NCBI GenBank assembly: GCA_009724975.1
Contig: SRXB01000163.1
Coordinates: 1-5,171, forward strand
DNA: 5,171 bases
Origin: a bacterium
GTDB taxonomy: Bacteria; Desulfobacterota; Deferrisomatia; Deferrisomatales; BM512
Direction of reading: 5' to 3'
Positions 5,169 to 5,171 of the stretch are shown one piece after another. Position numbers and translations under genes: made by a program. The number at the start of each line of letters is the position of its first letter. Positions within the stretch are counted from its first letter, which is position 1. A model generated the notes under the pieces. The model did no database searches. It had not been told where the DNA came from and was given only the letters and a program-made list of their open reading frames with translations.

Positions 5169-5171
5169 GGT

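Overview
The window is a compact, G+C-rich stretch of bacterial chromosome carrying part of a TCA-cycle operon on the + strand and one small unrelated gene on the - strand. The combination of a non-canonical, apparently soluble-type succinate dehydrogenase/fumarate reductase pair with succinyl-CoA synthetase suggests an anaerobic or microaerophilic bacterium. The Desulfobacterota (former Deltaproteobacteria) are my best guess. That assignment is inferred from protein style and gene order; there is no marker gene in the window.

Layout: (1) 1-114 is the last 37 codons of an unidentified + strand gene. (2) 147-911 encodes an iron-sulfur subunit with one plant-type [2Fe-2S] site and two complete [4Fe-4S] motifs. 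(3) 912-1060 is a 149-base gap filled by an imperfect palindromic repeat-like element. (4) 1061-2740 encodes the FAD subunit. Its catalytic residues are intact, but it has a ~95-residue N-terminal extension, a shortened C-terminus, and Asn where classical SdhA/FrdA carry the FAD-binding His. (5) A 63-base gap holds a GC-rich hairpin. (6) 2804-3967 is sucC and 3983-4855 is sucD, 15 bases apart. (7) 4877-4907 is a strong terminator, symmetrical enough to work in both directions. (8) 4929-5168 (-) is a small single-span membrane protein converging on sucD.

The four complete + strand genes form a short metabolic route. SucCD interconverts succinyl-CoA and succinate with ATP formation or use, and the flavoprotein/iron-sulfur pair interconverts succinate and fumarate. 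Either direction (oxidative cycle, or reductive branch with fumarate as electron sink) fits. No membrane anchor or heme subunit is visible, so the electron partner of the pair is not in the window. A CCG-domain (HdrB-like) protein encoded upstream would be the natural candidate, but the 37 visible residues of the upstream gene do not settle it.

The enzymes are recognisable, so I do not claim a wholly new system. The points most worth following are the unusual cofactor architecture of the dehydrogenase pair and the palindromic element sitting between its two genes.
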